Assembly: GCA_033807775.1 (NCBI GenBank)
Contig: CM066321.1
Span: 236,398,350 to 236,462,349 of the forward strand
Source: Saussurea involucrata
Lineage: Eukaryota; Streptophyta; Magnoliopsida; Asterales; Asteraceae
Reading direction: 5' to 3'
DNA: 64,000 nt
Shown: piece by piece, positions 40,315-51,726 of the stretch
Numbering within the stretch: position 1 is the first letter of the stretch
How the letters are laid out: every line of letters begins with the position of its first letter
Notes under the pieces: model-generated
Told to the model about the DNA's origin: nothing
Database searches by the model: none
Seen by the model: the letters and a program-made list of their open reading frames with translations, nothing else
Made by a program: the position numbers and the translations under genes

Positions 40315-42962
40315 CTTATCAACAAGTGTAGGAAGTATGGAATTCACAGAACTTCTGAAGAGAACACCGTCATGTTCCTAAAAAGCCTAAATGAAGAATG
40401 GCTCCAGTTGTCTATGTCTATGCAAACTAATAAGGACTTAGACACCTAGACTCTGTCAGACCTTTACGGAACACTGGTTGCCCAAGAACCTCAGATTGCA
40501 CAAGCAAAAGCTCAAACTGGGGGGCTCTTGCACTTGTTGGTAAGGCTATAGAAGCAAAGGAAAAACCAAAAAAGGAGAAGTCTGTGGAGGAGTAGAAAGA
40601 GAAGAAAAAGAAGGTGTTGGTCGTTGATAGTGAATAGGAGGAATTGGTGGAAGAAGAGGAGGCCACAATGGCCTCAATAGCTAAATCTTTAGCTCTTTTG
40701 ACAAGAGAGTTTGGCAGAGGGTACCAGAAGAAGTCAGGATATGAACGCAATGGGATAGATGATCGGGGTGGGAAGTATGAGCCAAGGAATTAGGTAAGAG
40801 AAGATGAGGGTGAACAACAGAGGTCAAATGATAGAAGTGACAGAGGTGGTGACCAACAGAGGTCAGGCGACAGAGCTGGGAATGCACCCCAGAATCAGGG
40901 ATGCTTCAACTGTGGCAAGCCATACCACTATGCTGCAGACTGCATGAGCAAACCAAATCATCCTCAGAGGGACTCTGCTTTCTATAAAAAGAAGGCAGAA
41001 TACTATGCTCAGAAGTCGCTCATGGTGGAGCAGGAAAACTGGCAGTCAGATGAATCCTCTGACGAAGGTGAAAAGAAGAACGCCCTGTTCTGTGGGATGG
41101 CAGAGGTCAGCTCGTCCGACACTGACAGTGAGGTATCTACTTCTCACTCTTCCTCAAATGAAACAGAAGCTGATTTACTTAAACTGACTACTGAATACAC
41201 TGAACTTAAAAAAACCTGTGAAAATGTCCAGAAAAAAGCTTGCATTCTTTGAGAGAGAAGCCAGACTTCTCACTCAAGAAAAGGCAAAAATATTTCAAGA
41301 AAACGAAGAGATTGAAACAAATTGGCATAAACATCTAAATCCTTTAAAAGAAAAGATCTCAGAACTTAATTCTTCCCTTAAAGTTAAAACCAAGGAACTT
41401 TTGGACAATGATAGCGACAGAATGAACATCCTTGCTCTAAAGAACTTTTTTCAAAAGGAAAGGGAAGTCATACATCAATACTTACTCAGCAGAGATCTCT
41501 TAATTAGAAAATATCAAGATGCACAGAAGGTGTACGAGAAAATAAACACACAAATAGGAAGAAGGGGAATTGGCTTCTGTGATATAGATCCATACACTGG
41601 AACCAAAAGAGACAAGTCCCTGTCTTCTCTATTTTGTATTGGAAGTACAAGAAAACCCGGTTTTCTTAATTTACTCTCTGTAAGCAAAAGGCAGAAAACC
41701 TCTGGGGTACCGCACAAGAGGAAACCTCTGGGGAACCGCACAAGAGGAAACCTCTGAAGATGATAAATGTGTGGTATCAAAACACAGATTTATCACCCTC
41801 AGCCTCTGTCAAAAGAGACTCCAAACCCAAAAGATATCTGAAAACTCAAGATCAGATAGGAATCTTCAAGTTTGGTGACCCATAGACACAGACCCAGGTT
41901 GCTTTTATCTGCACAATAGACTCTGAAAAGACTCTATCGGCAGAGGCACCTGAGTTCATGCCTGCTTCCTCAGAAGAAAAACTAAAACACATTTATGAAA
42001 ATGAGTTAATGGAAATCGGCAAAAACAACTTTTATGAGAACCTCTGTACATCCTCTGTCGACCAAAAACTCTCTGAGGAAATCTTGACAAATAGTTCTAT
42101 TGCCTTGGAAGATAGTCCGAAAGAAAAGGAAGAAAGCGAGTATGGCACATGCTCAGAAAGTCCAGCCTCTGTCGATAGAGATCTCAGTGACTCAACCTCT
42201 GTATATGAGGATGATTCATCCTCTGACGAATCTGAGACTGACTCTAAGGAGTCAGAGATAGTTCCTTGTGGTTCAGAGGAAATTAAACTTCCCTCGGGAA
42301 TTCTTAACAGAACCATTCCTCCTAAGGAGAAAACTACAAGGATTCCTATCTGTCCAGACTTTTTGGACATGTGTATACAAGCTAAAACCTCTCTTGAGCT
42401 TGAGAAAATCAAACTTGAAAAAGAAAAATCTTCTCTATGTTCAAAAGAACCAAAACCTTTTAGGCCTTTTCAAGAAAAATTAACTTGGCAACAAAAGGGT
42501 AAGTGGGTTGAAAATAATAAATTTTTTTCTTCTGTGACAGTGAAACCTGCAGAAGTTCACCACAGAGGAAGGGGTCCATAGAAGGCTACTCTCAACAGAG
42601 AATTTTCAAAACATCAATCTAGTCTACATAGGTCTTCTTGTAATAGGAAGTCAAATGCTATGGTAGATTGTGATAATAAAGCCTCTGTACCCCTATTCAG
42701 TGTTTTCAATGAAAAGTTCAAGCAAATTTCTTCGCATATTCATTATTGTCATTGTTTCGATCTTATGCATCAATTGAATCAACACTTCTCTAATCCACGC
42801 TATTTCCTCTCTCGACCCAAAAAGAATGCTAAATTCAAGGGTAAGAAGAAACAAACTGGTTCTTCATCAAAAGTTAAAACCAAACCCAAGGATGCTAAGG
42901 TAACCTTGAAGCCCCCTAACAGAGTTGGACCCATTTGGATATGGGTACCTAAATCTCTCTAA
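40315..42962 (+). pseudogene. E2 gag, C-terminal half and coiled-coil extension
   Basis: Resumes with LINKCRKYGIHRTSEEN. TAG at 40447-40449 matches the TAG of E1 at the same codon. Further stops and small shifts follow to about 40800. A CCHC knuckle CFNCGKPYHYAADC lies at 40902-40943, with Tyr in place of the usual Gly. The coiled coil (41150-41560), the DQIGIFKFG block (near 41850) and the CHCFDLM block (near 42755) match E1 and E3. It ends WVPKSL-TAA (42960-42962). Confidence 0.87.
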
Positions 42963-42973
42963 TTGTGTTACAG
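42960..42973 (+). promoter_or_regulatory. E2 gag/pol boundary: TAA plus 3' splice-like TTACAG
   Basis: TAA, TTGTG and TTACAG, then protease LQKQYVPIWYLDSGCS in the minus-one phase, as in E3 and E1. Confidence 0.5.
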
Positions 42974-44026
42974 AAGCAGTATGTGCCGATCTGGTATCTA
43001 GACTCCGGATGCTCGCGGCACATGACTGGCGACAGAGGTCTACTATCCTTATACAAAGATAAACTCGATGGAGGATCTGTGACCTTTGACGACAAAAAGA
43101 AGGGGTATATAAAAGGCTATGGAGTCATCAAGAAGGAAAATATACCCGTACGTAAAGTTGCATATGTGGATGGCCTTAAGCACAATCTTCTCAGTGTTAG
43201 CCAACTTTGTGATACGGGTTTCGATGTCATGTTCAAAAGAACCTTCTGCTCTCTGCAAGGTGAAGATACAGGAGTCGAACTTCTGTGAGCCGAACGTAAG
43301 GGAGATTTGTACCTCATGAACTTTAGTGTCAAGAACAAGAAGGATAAGCTCTGCCTTGTTGCTTGTAAGAACGAAGAAGCCTGGTTATGGCACAACAGGT
43401 TCTGCCACTTAAACTTTCACACTCTAGATAAACTTTTCAAACTCGATCTTGTTAAAGGTTTCCCAAATGTCAAATTCAGTAAAGATCATTTGTGTTCTAC
43501 TTATGAGATGGGTAAACTCAAAAGAGTTTCCCATAAAGGCAAGACTGATGTGTCTTGCCCTAGGCCTAGGTATATGCTACACGTTGACCTCTGCGGTCCA
43601 ATCGCTACATGTAGCCTAGGCGGCAAGAAATATATACTTGTGTTGGTTGATGAATACTCGAGATATACATAGGTGGAATTTGTTAGAAAGAAATCAGATG
43701 TTCCAATCATTCTGATAAACCTGAGGAAAAGAATCCAGGTTCTGTATGAGTGCAGGATTCAAAAGTTAAGAAGCGATAATGGCACAAAATTTAAAAGCTC
43801 TGTCATTGAAGCTTACCTTACAGAAGAAGGCATATCTCAGAACTTATCTGTTGCACGCACCCCACAACAGAACGACATAGTTGAACGAAAGAACAGTACG
43901 CTTGTAGAGGGTGCAAGAACTATGCTGACAGCATCTGGATTGCCTATATCTTTCGGGGCAGAAGCTGTATCAACCGCTTGCTACACCCAAAATCGATCAA
44001 CTATAGTTAGAAGACACATCAAGACA
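42968..44026 (+). pseudogene. E2 protease and integrase, N-terminal part
   Basis: Protease DSGCSRHMTG is intact at about 43001-43030. GAG-pre-integrase (AWLWHNRFCHLNFHTLDKL) and integrase with HVDLCG, RSDNGTKF (E changed to K after the second D) and VERKN follow. A TGA at 43286-43288 and a TAG at 43670-43672 (Trp codon) break it. The frame is cut by F at 44026 after RRHIKT. Confidence 0.9.
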
Positions 44027-44748
44027 TGTAGGTTCCCAGATTCACGTTGTATCATATTAATGGTAGTGAAATAGACAGCGGAAGCATATTAAATAAAGCC
44101 ATTAATATGAGTGATTGTGTAAACGATAAATGAACTATGAGAATCAAAATATTGAACAATAAATGATAACAGGATCAGATATAAAAGCTGCTCATATATT
44201 GATAATGAATCGCACCAAGAACATGTTCAAGTGTGTTCGAAAATCTCACAGGACAACAATATCGTACGGCGGTAGTGCTCGGGATTGCTGTAGTGTGTGC
44301 TTAAACAATTGTGGGAAACTACTCTTTCTAAAGCTTACAATTATTTGTTCCGCTACCTCTCTATTTATAGCCCTGATAAAGTGAAGGCAGTGTACTATCG
44401 TACCCTAGAATGACACGTGGAAAGTGTGTCTCCTATTTTTAGGGCATACGTGGAAAGTATGGACACTTGTCTAACACTTGGGATTTCTTACGAAACTTAG
44501 GCATCACAGAGGTCTTCACTACAACAGAGCTCATAGACCATAGCTCTGTTGGTCTTTGGGTTGTGAACAGTTCTTCTGTTGGTCTTCTGACAGAGCTCTG
44601 TTGAGCTCTGTTAGTTCCACCAGAACTCTGTTGAGTTCTGTTGATCTTCTTGAAGCTTTTTCTTCTAAGTCTTCTTCTGCATCTCTGATGGTCTTCTGAC
44701 TTGATAATATTTTCAATACTTTTACATTACAGATACTTGGGTCTAACA
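44027..44748 (-). repeat. F 3' LTR (722 bp)
   Basis: Minus strand TGTTAGACCCAAG...GGGAACCTACA. It has a TATA box (CTATAAATA on minus) about 44362-44370 and clustered CAGAGCTCTGTTG motifs at 44525-44650. Confidence 0.94.
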
Positions 44749-44762
44749 ATCTCCCCCTAAGT
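44749..44762 (-). promoter_or_regulatory. F polypurine tract
   Basis: ACTTAGGGGGAGAT on the minus strand lies directly before the 3' LTR, nearly identical to the tract of E3. Confidence 0.88.
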
Positions 44763-44880
44763 ATTGAAAATAAAAAATTTGAAACAGAGATATAAACAAA
44801 AAGAACAGAGAATATTAACCTCTGTTAGCCTTTGTACTATTCCTCTAAGATATTACAGTGCATGGTAAGAAGTAGTACAT

Positions 44881-45645
44881 TTATAAATAGTTATCTCCCC
44901 TAAGAATTCTGTCGAATCTTCTTATTAGAGTATGGAAGTCCAGCATCAGATCAATCTGGTCGATGAAGAGTTTCTGTTGTTCTTCTGGACACTTACTTCT
45001 TGGGAGATTTTGGATTATGTTCTTGAGGTATACTAGCGACTCACTCGAGTACTTGTGGGCTTCAGCTGCTCTGATGGCGTTCTTTGTGCCCTTCTGTCGG
45101 CAGACAAAGACTGGAGGATCTTCTACTACGGTTCCAGTTCTGTGATGGCCATAACCCTCAAGGTTTTCATTTGGTGGTGCAATCGCTAGTTTCTCTACTT
45201 CAAACTCTATGCCTAGCTGATAATTAATCTGTATTCTGAGATTGATGTGCTCTTGCATAGCTAATCTGACTTCTGGTAGCGCAGTTCTGGCCGGTGTGTA
45301 TCTTTCTGAGAAGTTCAAGCAATATGCATGGAGTAAGATCAGGTCGTATGGGTTCAGAAGGACGAGATCATTGTCATTGACGATTTCATTTATGCCTTCT
45401 GCTAATTCCACAGTATACTCATGGTATGTGACCCTGTCGTGTTGAAACTTCTTGTGCTTCATGTCCAGATTTCTGCGAATACCGAAGTTTATATTGATGG
45501 CTCTGTTCTGATTTGACTTGGTTTGGATGAACTTTAGCCTTGCATCAGAAATGGTATTTATTCTGATTGGGTTGAGGTATGTGTTAATGGGTACGGCATT
45601 TACAGGGATGATGTCTCTGTCAGCATATAGAAATGAAAATACCAT
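44881..45645 (-). pseudogene. F accessory ORF, C-terminal domain
   Basis: 254 open codons, one base out of frame with the upstream 731-codon part, so a single indel between 45701 and 45645 separates them. Blocks VLLNPYDLILLHAYCLNFSE, INYQLGIEFEVEKLA, VFVCRQ and LFIDQIDLMLDFHTLIRRF align with the C-terminal domain of E3 (34200-34950) and T2. It ends about 130 bp before the polypurine tract. Confidence 0.75.
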
Positions 45646-45700
45646 TTCTAAGGCAGGTTTTTTGGTATGAAAGGTAGAGGTTTCTGGGTTCTGGGTTCTG

Positions 45701-48700
45701 TTATGTTACCATTGGTTTTGGGTCATCATGGGTTTCTGCCATAAGAGTGTCGATGTGAGCAGATTTCTGAGTAGCTTGAGGTTGGGCTCGACTTGTTTGT
45801 CCTTCAGCAGAGGATGGGTCTGTCCTCTCTGGTTCTTTTGTTGGAGATGTAGGAGGGGTATCTAGGCAGATGATCTCTGGTGGTTCTTGTGTTGACGCTT
45901 CTTTTGGTTTGATGACTCTGTCCTTGAACATGTAGTCAAATGCCACCACCGTCATTTCTGACGTGTGTTCCTCTGTTATCCCCTTTTCTTCTCCTGTAGC
46001 CTCTGCCTCAGTTGCTTCCGTGACTTCCCCTTTACCCTTAGCTTCTCTCTCTTTTTCAACCTCTTTCTCTTTCTCCTTCTCTTTCTCCTTCTCCTTCTCT
46101 TTCACCTTCTCCTTCTCCCCCTTTTGTTGTTCTGAGGACTCACCCAATTGATTGTCTGATTGACCTTCTTGAGCATCTTCGAAATCATCATCATCGTCAG
46201 AATCGTCAATTCGAGCTGCTAGTGAGGATGGAACAACAAACTTCAGACCAGCTTTGTGTCTCTTGCTTGAAGGTTCGTCTGTGGGTGCTTCTTCTGCAGG
46301 TCTTTTCGATGTAGAGGTAGCCTGTAAAATAATATCAGTAAAGTTTGAGGCTGCCTTTATCATTACATCTTCTACCTCTGTTGCAGCACCTCTGATCTCT
46401 TCTACTTGAGCCTCGAAGTTGACCTTGTGAGTATCAAGAGACGCTTTCACATGTTGTTCTGTCGCCTTAGCTTTCATTGCAAATTTTGATGAGATCGTCA
46501 TCATTCGGCTAAGAATTGATTTTCTGAAGTCTCCCATTTGTTCAACTGTCATGGGTAGGTCATTTGGGTTAGGGCTGGAGATGTTGAGTGGAGTAGCAGA
46601 TGAGGTGGTTGCTTCTTTTATGGATTCCTTAACAGAGTTGGTAATTATCTCTGTCAAGGTTCTGACGTTAGATTCTGAAAGAATAACCGTGGGGATGGGA
46701 AGGGTTATGTTCATCTGCGCTGTGTGGTTCTCTGTTATGAGTCGCTTTAGCTCTACAAGATCTGTCGAAGTCTTTTTAACTTCCTCTGATCTGACTGATC
46801 GTAGGTCGGCTATCTCTGTTGTCAGCTTTGCAATCTCTTCTCCTCTGACCCGTTCAGACTCTGTTCTGAGTGCTTCAGCCTCGGCATATTTTCGAGTTAT
46901 TTCAGCATGCTTGTTTGAGATGTTCAGCAGTTCTTCCCTGAGAGAAGCATTTTCCTTGCGGATCAGCTCCTCCTTTTGTTCATTGATAAGTTTATACTCG
47001 TTCAAAGAGTTGTTGATACTGTCACAGAAGCTTTCGAACTCTGCTCTTGTGACAGTGTCAACGGGGGTCTCCTTAGTTGCAACACATGGATCCAATTCTG
47101 CCTCGAGTTCAGAGGCGCCTCCATCAAGAGTTGTGTTGATGTTGGCTCTTGGAGGACTTCCACCTGATCCTTGATGTTCCCGTTGAGGGGAAACAACTAC
47201 AGGTGTTCTGACCAAAGTTTCCTCTTCCAGCTCAGGTTCTGAAGAAGGAAATCTGGTGTGATGAGAAGCATTTGGATCAAGCAATGTCTTCCCTTGTTCT
47301 ACTATGGTCTCCCATTGTCCCTGAGTCGGACAGATGCTACGTGAGATTACAAAGATCTCTGGTCTATTTTGTGTCGTGTCTAAATGAGCCATAGAGGCAT
47401 CATCGTGTGAAGGTGACCTATTGATGTTCTGGGGCGAATGAACATCACTACCAAAGATAGCTTCCCCGGCTTCGTGCGTACCAGAGGCATGAAGAGGTGC
47501 CTCTGATGGTATAGGCTGGTTGGGGTTCGAGGTGTGCACCTCTGTTTCAATAATCCTTTGGTCTTGATAACCAGGATTAGATTGTGTGGAAGCACTGGGA
47601 TTTTGGTTAAGGATACCCTCAGATGTGCTCTGTTGAGCATCTTTTTCTATTCTCACATTTTCCTCGGCTCCTATGGTTGTAGAACACTCAGGATTCTCTC
47701 TGATGTTTTCTTCTTGCTCACCACTATCAGAAGAGATTGTTTCTACCTCTGGTGTTTCATGTAATTCCTCATGGACAGCCTCTCTAGGAGATGCTCTGTC
47801 CTCTACTTCCTCTCTTCTAGAGGAAGACCCCACTTCGGGTACTCTTGCCTCTGGTCTGTTAACTTCCTCACCAATCTTATCACTCAAGCTCTCCAAGGAA
47901 GGCTAAGATCCTAAGTATGTTGGGGTTCTCACCTCAGGTTCTTGAGGTTGAGCAGCACTCTGATAGTTCTGGATAGAGATGTGGTCAGGGGCGATAAGGG
48001 CAAGCATTGTACCTAGAATTCTTCTTATGAAGGGGTATTCGCCTTAAGTGGTGGGGAGGAATTTAGACATCGTCCAAACAGGTGTTGAGCGACCCTGATG
48101 AGTTAGTTCCAGTCTGTCGAAGGCTCTTCTGATCACCAGACTGATGATGTGTGGAAACTTGATCATCTTCAGGAACTTGTGGGATCCAACGACTCCTCCT
48201 CTTGCGATGGATGAGGTTTTTATATTAACAGCCGTAAGAAGATCATTGTAGAGAATGCTGGCGTAGTCAAAGTTTCGATTGAAGAACAATCCATACATGA
48301 TTTGTAGGATTTCTGTTGTGGCTTGGTCTTGACTACCAGATTTGCTGGTAAGGGTTCTGTTTAAGGTGGAGAACATGAAATTCCACATAGTGGGTAGATT
48401 TTGTCGCTTGAACTCTCCAATCCTATTCAGATCCTTGTTGTAACCCATAAACTTCATGAAATCAAGAAGAACAGCTGTTTTTGGTGGTTTCTCATAGGCG
48501 TCTATTCCTAGCTGTCGTTTGGTTTTCATTCTGAAGATTCTTCTTAGGGTACTTGCTCTAATGCGTATTGTTCCTGCTCCTCCATTACTTGCGTTGACGC
48601 TCCCAACTATCCCGTCTTGTTCTTCGATGTATTGGCATGTGGTCCACCATTGTTGGACATAGATCGCTGGAAGATGGTCATCGAACTCTGTTAGGGCTCT

Positions 48701-48871
48701 GAAGATATCAGAGTTTCTAAAGAACTCAATGAAGACGTGATATAGGGGTAGATAGAGTCCTGGAGTGGGATCGAATCTGTAGTTGTTGTCAGCAAAGTCG
48801 TATGGAAGAACAATGATATCATCAGTGGGTTCTATTCGGCTAGAATCAGCAGAGTTTTGGGGTTCCGCCAT
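45701..48871 (-). pseudogene. F accessory ORF, N-terminal domain, coiled coil and NLS-like segment
   Basis: One frame from MAEPQNSADSSRIEP (48871) with TAA at 48044-48046 and TAG at 47903-47905. Residues about 20-270 form the N-terminal domain (YVQQWWTTCQY, LPTMWNFMFSTLNRTLTSKS, ILQIMYGLFFNRNFDYASIL), clearly related to E3 and E2. A Glu/Ser-rich middle and a long coiled coil (47050-46700) follow, then a bipartite basic motif (SKRPAEEAPTDEPSSKRHK, near 46300-46245) and a Lys-Glu run (46125-46040). It ends MVT-TAA at 45701. No membrane segment is seen. Confidence 0.75.
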
Positions 48872-49824
48872 TGTTGCAGGTTTGGGTTTTCTTGAAGAAT
48901 ACCGAGGATTTAAATAAAAGAGAGAAAGGTGAAGGGTTTAGGAAGTTTTAGAAACGAAATGGATCAAGGTTATGGATATTTATAATCAGAACTTGTGGCT
49001 GGGTAATCGCCGTAGATACTGTAGGCACTCGAGTGTCAGAAGGTGGAGTGGCCTGAATTGTGTATCGTGGGGACAGCTAGTGGTTTCGTTTTCAATTAGA
49101 GAGTGCCACGTGGATTTTTTCTAACCACTTTTGTGCAAGTAAACCGTCGCGGTTAGAGATGTGTGGGTGACAAGTGGTTGACGTTTAGAGATAACCCGCA
49201 CCTCTGATGACGTTACTTCTGATGACATGGCAGAAACCGACAGAGCTCTGTTGGAGCTTTGCATGTTTGGCCTCTGATGAGTGACCTTTTTTTTTTATAA
49301 ATACCCCAAAATCATTTAAAATTCTGTTTCTCCTTTGGTGTTTCACCTTTACCCAAAATCATTTAAAATTCTGTATTTGATGAGGAAATGGCCAAAGATC
49401 GAGAACAGAACCAGACTTTAGAAATTTCACAGAGTTCTGGTGAAAAACAACAGAGGCTCTGGTGAAATATCAGAGTTCTGGTAGGTTCTTGACATTATCA
49501 AAATTATTTTCATCAGAACAGGTTTTCCCTCTTTCTTCAAAAGATTTTTCTTTTCAGAACAGAAAGCGAAGTCATTTTGATTTGAAAAAACAGATTTGAC
49601 TCGCTCCCCCTAAAACCATGCGCAAAACTTTATAAACTCCCCCTTGAAATATGAGCAAAAAACTTTTTACAAAAAAAACTATTTACAAACAGATTCACTA
49701 AGCTTGTTGAAAAAGTATGCTTGACAGAGTTCTGGTGAAAGACAGAGACTCTGTTGAACTATCCTTCCTAACTTTTGACAGAGCTCTGTTGGAACATCAG
49801 AGGCTCTGTTGAATTTGAACAGAG
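48872..49824 (-). promoter_or_regulatory. F spacer with internal promoter for the accessory ORF
   Basis: No gene. A TATA box (TATAAATA on minus, 48984-48977) lies about 106 bp before the ATG at 48871. CCACGTGG (49106-49113), a G-box, lies about 120 bp further upstream. The distal part (49400-49820) is dense in CAGAGCTCTG, CAGAGTTCTGG and CTCCCCCT (polypurine on minus) words. Confidence 0.6.
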
Positions 49825-51642
49825 TTAGGAGGACATGTTCAGCATACCCAGTTTGCTGATTAAGAAGTTAAATCTCCTTTCATCAAGGGCTTTTGTGAAC
49901 AGGTCAGCAAGCTGGAGGTCAGTTGAAACAAAATACATTTCAATAGTCCCTTTTTCAACATGATCCTTTATGAAGTGGTACCTTATGTCGGTGTGCTTTG
50001 TTTTAGAGTGTTGAACTGGATTGGCTGTTATGGCAATGGCACTCTTGGAGTCGCATAGAATAGGAATTTTACCATACGCCAACCCATAATCTTTGAGTTG
50101 TGTTTTCATCCATATCACTTGAGAGCAACAACTAGCAGCAGCAACATATTCTGCTTCTGTTGTAGAGGTTGAAACACAGTTCTATTTCTTGGATGTCCAA
50201 CTCACCAACTTTTCTCCAAGCAGTTGACAGCTACCAGAAGTACTCTTTCTGTCATTCTTGCATCCTCCATAGTCTAAATCTGTATATGCTACAAGCTCGA
50301 AACCAGAGTTAAGAGGATACCAGAGACCCAAAAATTGAGTCCCTTTCAGATATTTAAAGATACGCTTGACAACTGTTAAATGAGTCTCTGTAGGATTTGC
50401 TTGAAATCTGGCACAGAGACAGGTTGCAAACATTATATTAGGTCTGCTGGCAGTTAAGTACAGAAGTGACCCTATCATGCCTCTGTAGTACTTGACATCT
50501 GTTGGTTCACCATTAAGATCAGAGTCAAGCTTAACTCTAGTGGCAATAGGAGTTTTCATTGGTTTTGAATCATTGAGCTTATACTTTTTCAACATATCAG
50601 AGATGTACTTAGACTGACTTATGAAAGTCCCTCTGTCTGATTGTTTAACTTGTAAACCAAGGAAGAAAGAAAGTTCTCCCATCATGCTCATTTTAAATTC
50701 GCTTTTCATTAAACTTTCAAACTTATCACATTACTCCTGCCGTGTAGACCCAAAGATAATATCATCAACATATATTTGTACCAGAAATATATCATTCTTA
50801 TACCTTCTAAAGAATAGAGTTTTATCGACAGTACCTTTCTCGAAGTGATTGACCAACAGAAATTTGGACAGAGTTTCATACCAGGCTCTGGGAGCTTGCT
50901 TAAGGCCGTACAGAGCTTTGTCTAACTTGTAAACGTGGTCTGGAAACTCAGAACATTCAAAATCAGGTGGTTGCTGGACATAAACTTCTTCTTGTAGTTT
51001 GCCATTCAGAAAGGCAGACTTGACATCCATTTGGTAGACCTTAAAACCCTTATGAGCAGCATAGGCTAGGAAGATTCTAATGGCTTCTAGCCTAGCCACA
51101 GGTGCAAAGGTTTCGTCATAATCAATGCCTTCTTCCTATCTGTATCCCTTTGCAGCCAGACGGGCTTTGTTTCTGATGATAATCCCATCTTCATCCTTTT
51201 TGTTTCTAAACACCCATTTGGTTCCAATGCCCGCTTTGCCTTTTGGGAGTGGAACCAAGGACCAAACTTTATTTCTTTCGAATTCCAGAAGCTCTTCTTG
51301 CATAGCTTCGATCCAATTTGGGTCCTCTAGGGCTTCAGAAATCTTCTTCGGCTCAATCATGCTTAAAAAATTTACAAAGAATGCTTCATTGATTGTGGCC
51401 GATTTTGTCTTTACACCATCTCCAGCAGCACCAATGATAAGATGATGAGGATGATCCTTTGTCCATCGTGTCATGGGAGCATGGACAACAGACGGGGTTT
51501 GTGCTTCTAATGGGAAAAGACGAACTTCAGCGACAGAGCTCTGTGGATTTGGACCAGGGCTCTGTGGCACACAACTTTGGAGAGTGGCCTCATTGCTCTG
51601 TGAGTTATTGACAGGGCTCTGTGAAGGTGAGCTTTCAAACAA
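49825..51642 (-). pseudogene. F reverse transcriptase and RNase H
   Basis: RT begins KISEALEDPNWIEAMQEELL, with MARLEAIRIFLAYAAHKGFK, YQMDVKSAFLNGKLQEEVYV and YVDD near 50760. RNase H has ASCCSQVIWMKTQLKDYG and ends LGMLNMSS with a stop at 49825. Four nonsense codons break it: near 51133 (CAG to TAG), near 50730, near 50180 (CAG to TAG, inside SKKQNC), and upstream near 51726. Otherwise the frame is well kept. Confidence 0.92.
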
Positions 51643-51726
51643 GGAGTCTCTGCCAATATTAGTTAGCAGAGGTGATGATGCCTCTTGTTCAGGTTCTCTC
51701 TCGTTCTTAGGTGGTTCCTCATTTCT

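Noticed and set aside
46040..46125. Microsatellite in F accessory ORF
   Set aside because: It is an imperfect GAGAAAGAG-type run coding a Lys-Glu repeat. Ordinary low complexity within a coding frame.
46551..47174. Open frame of 207 codons on plus
   Set aside because: Antisense shadow of the F accessory coiled coil. Ser/Val richness comes from the reversed Glu/Lys-rich codons.
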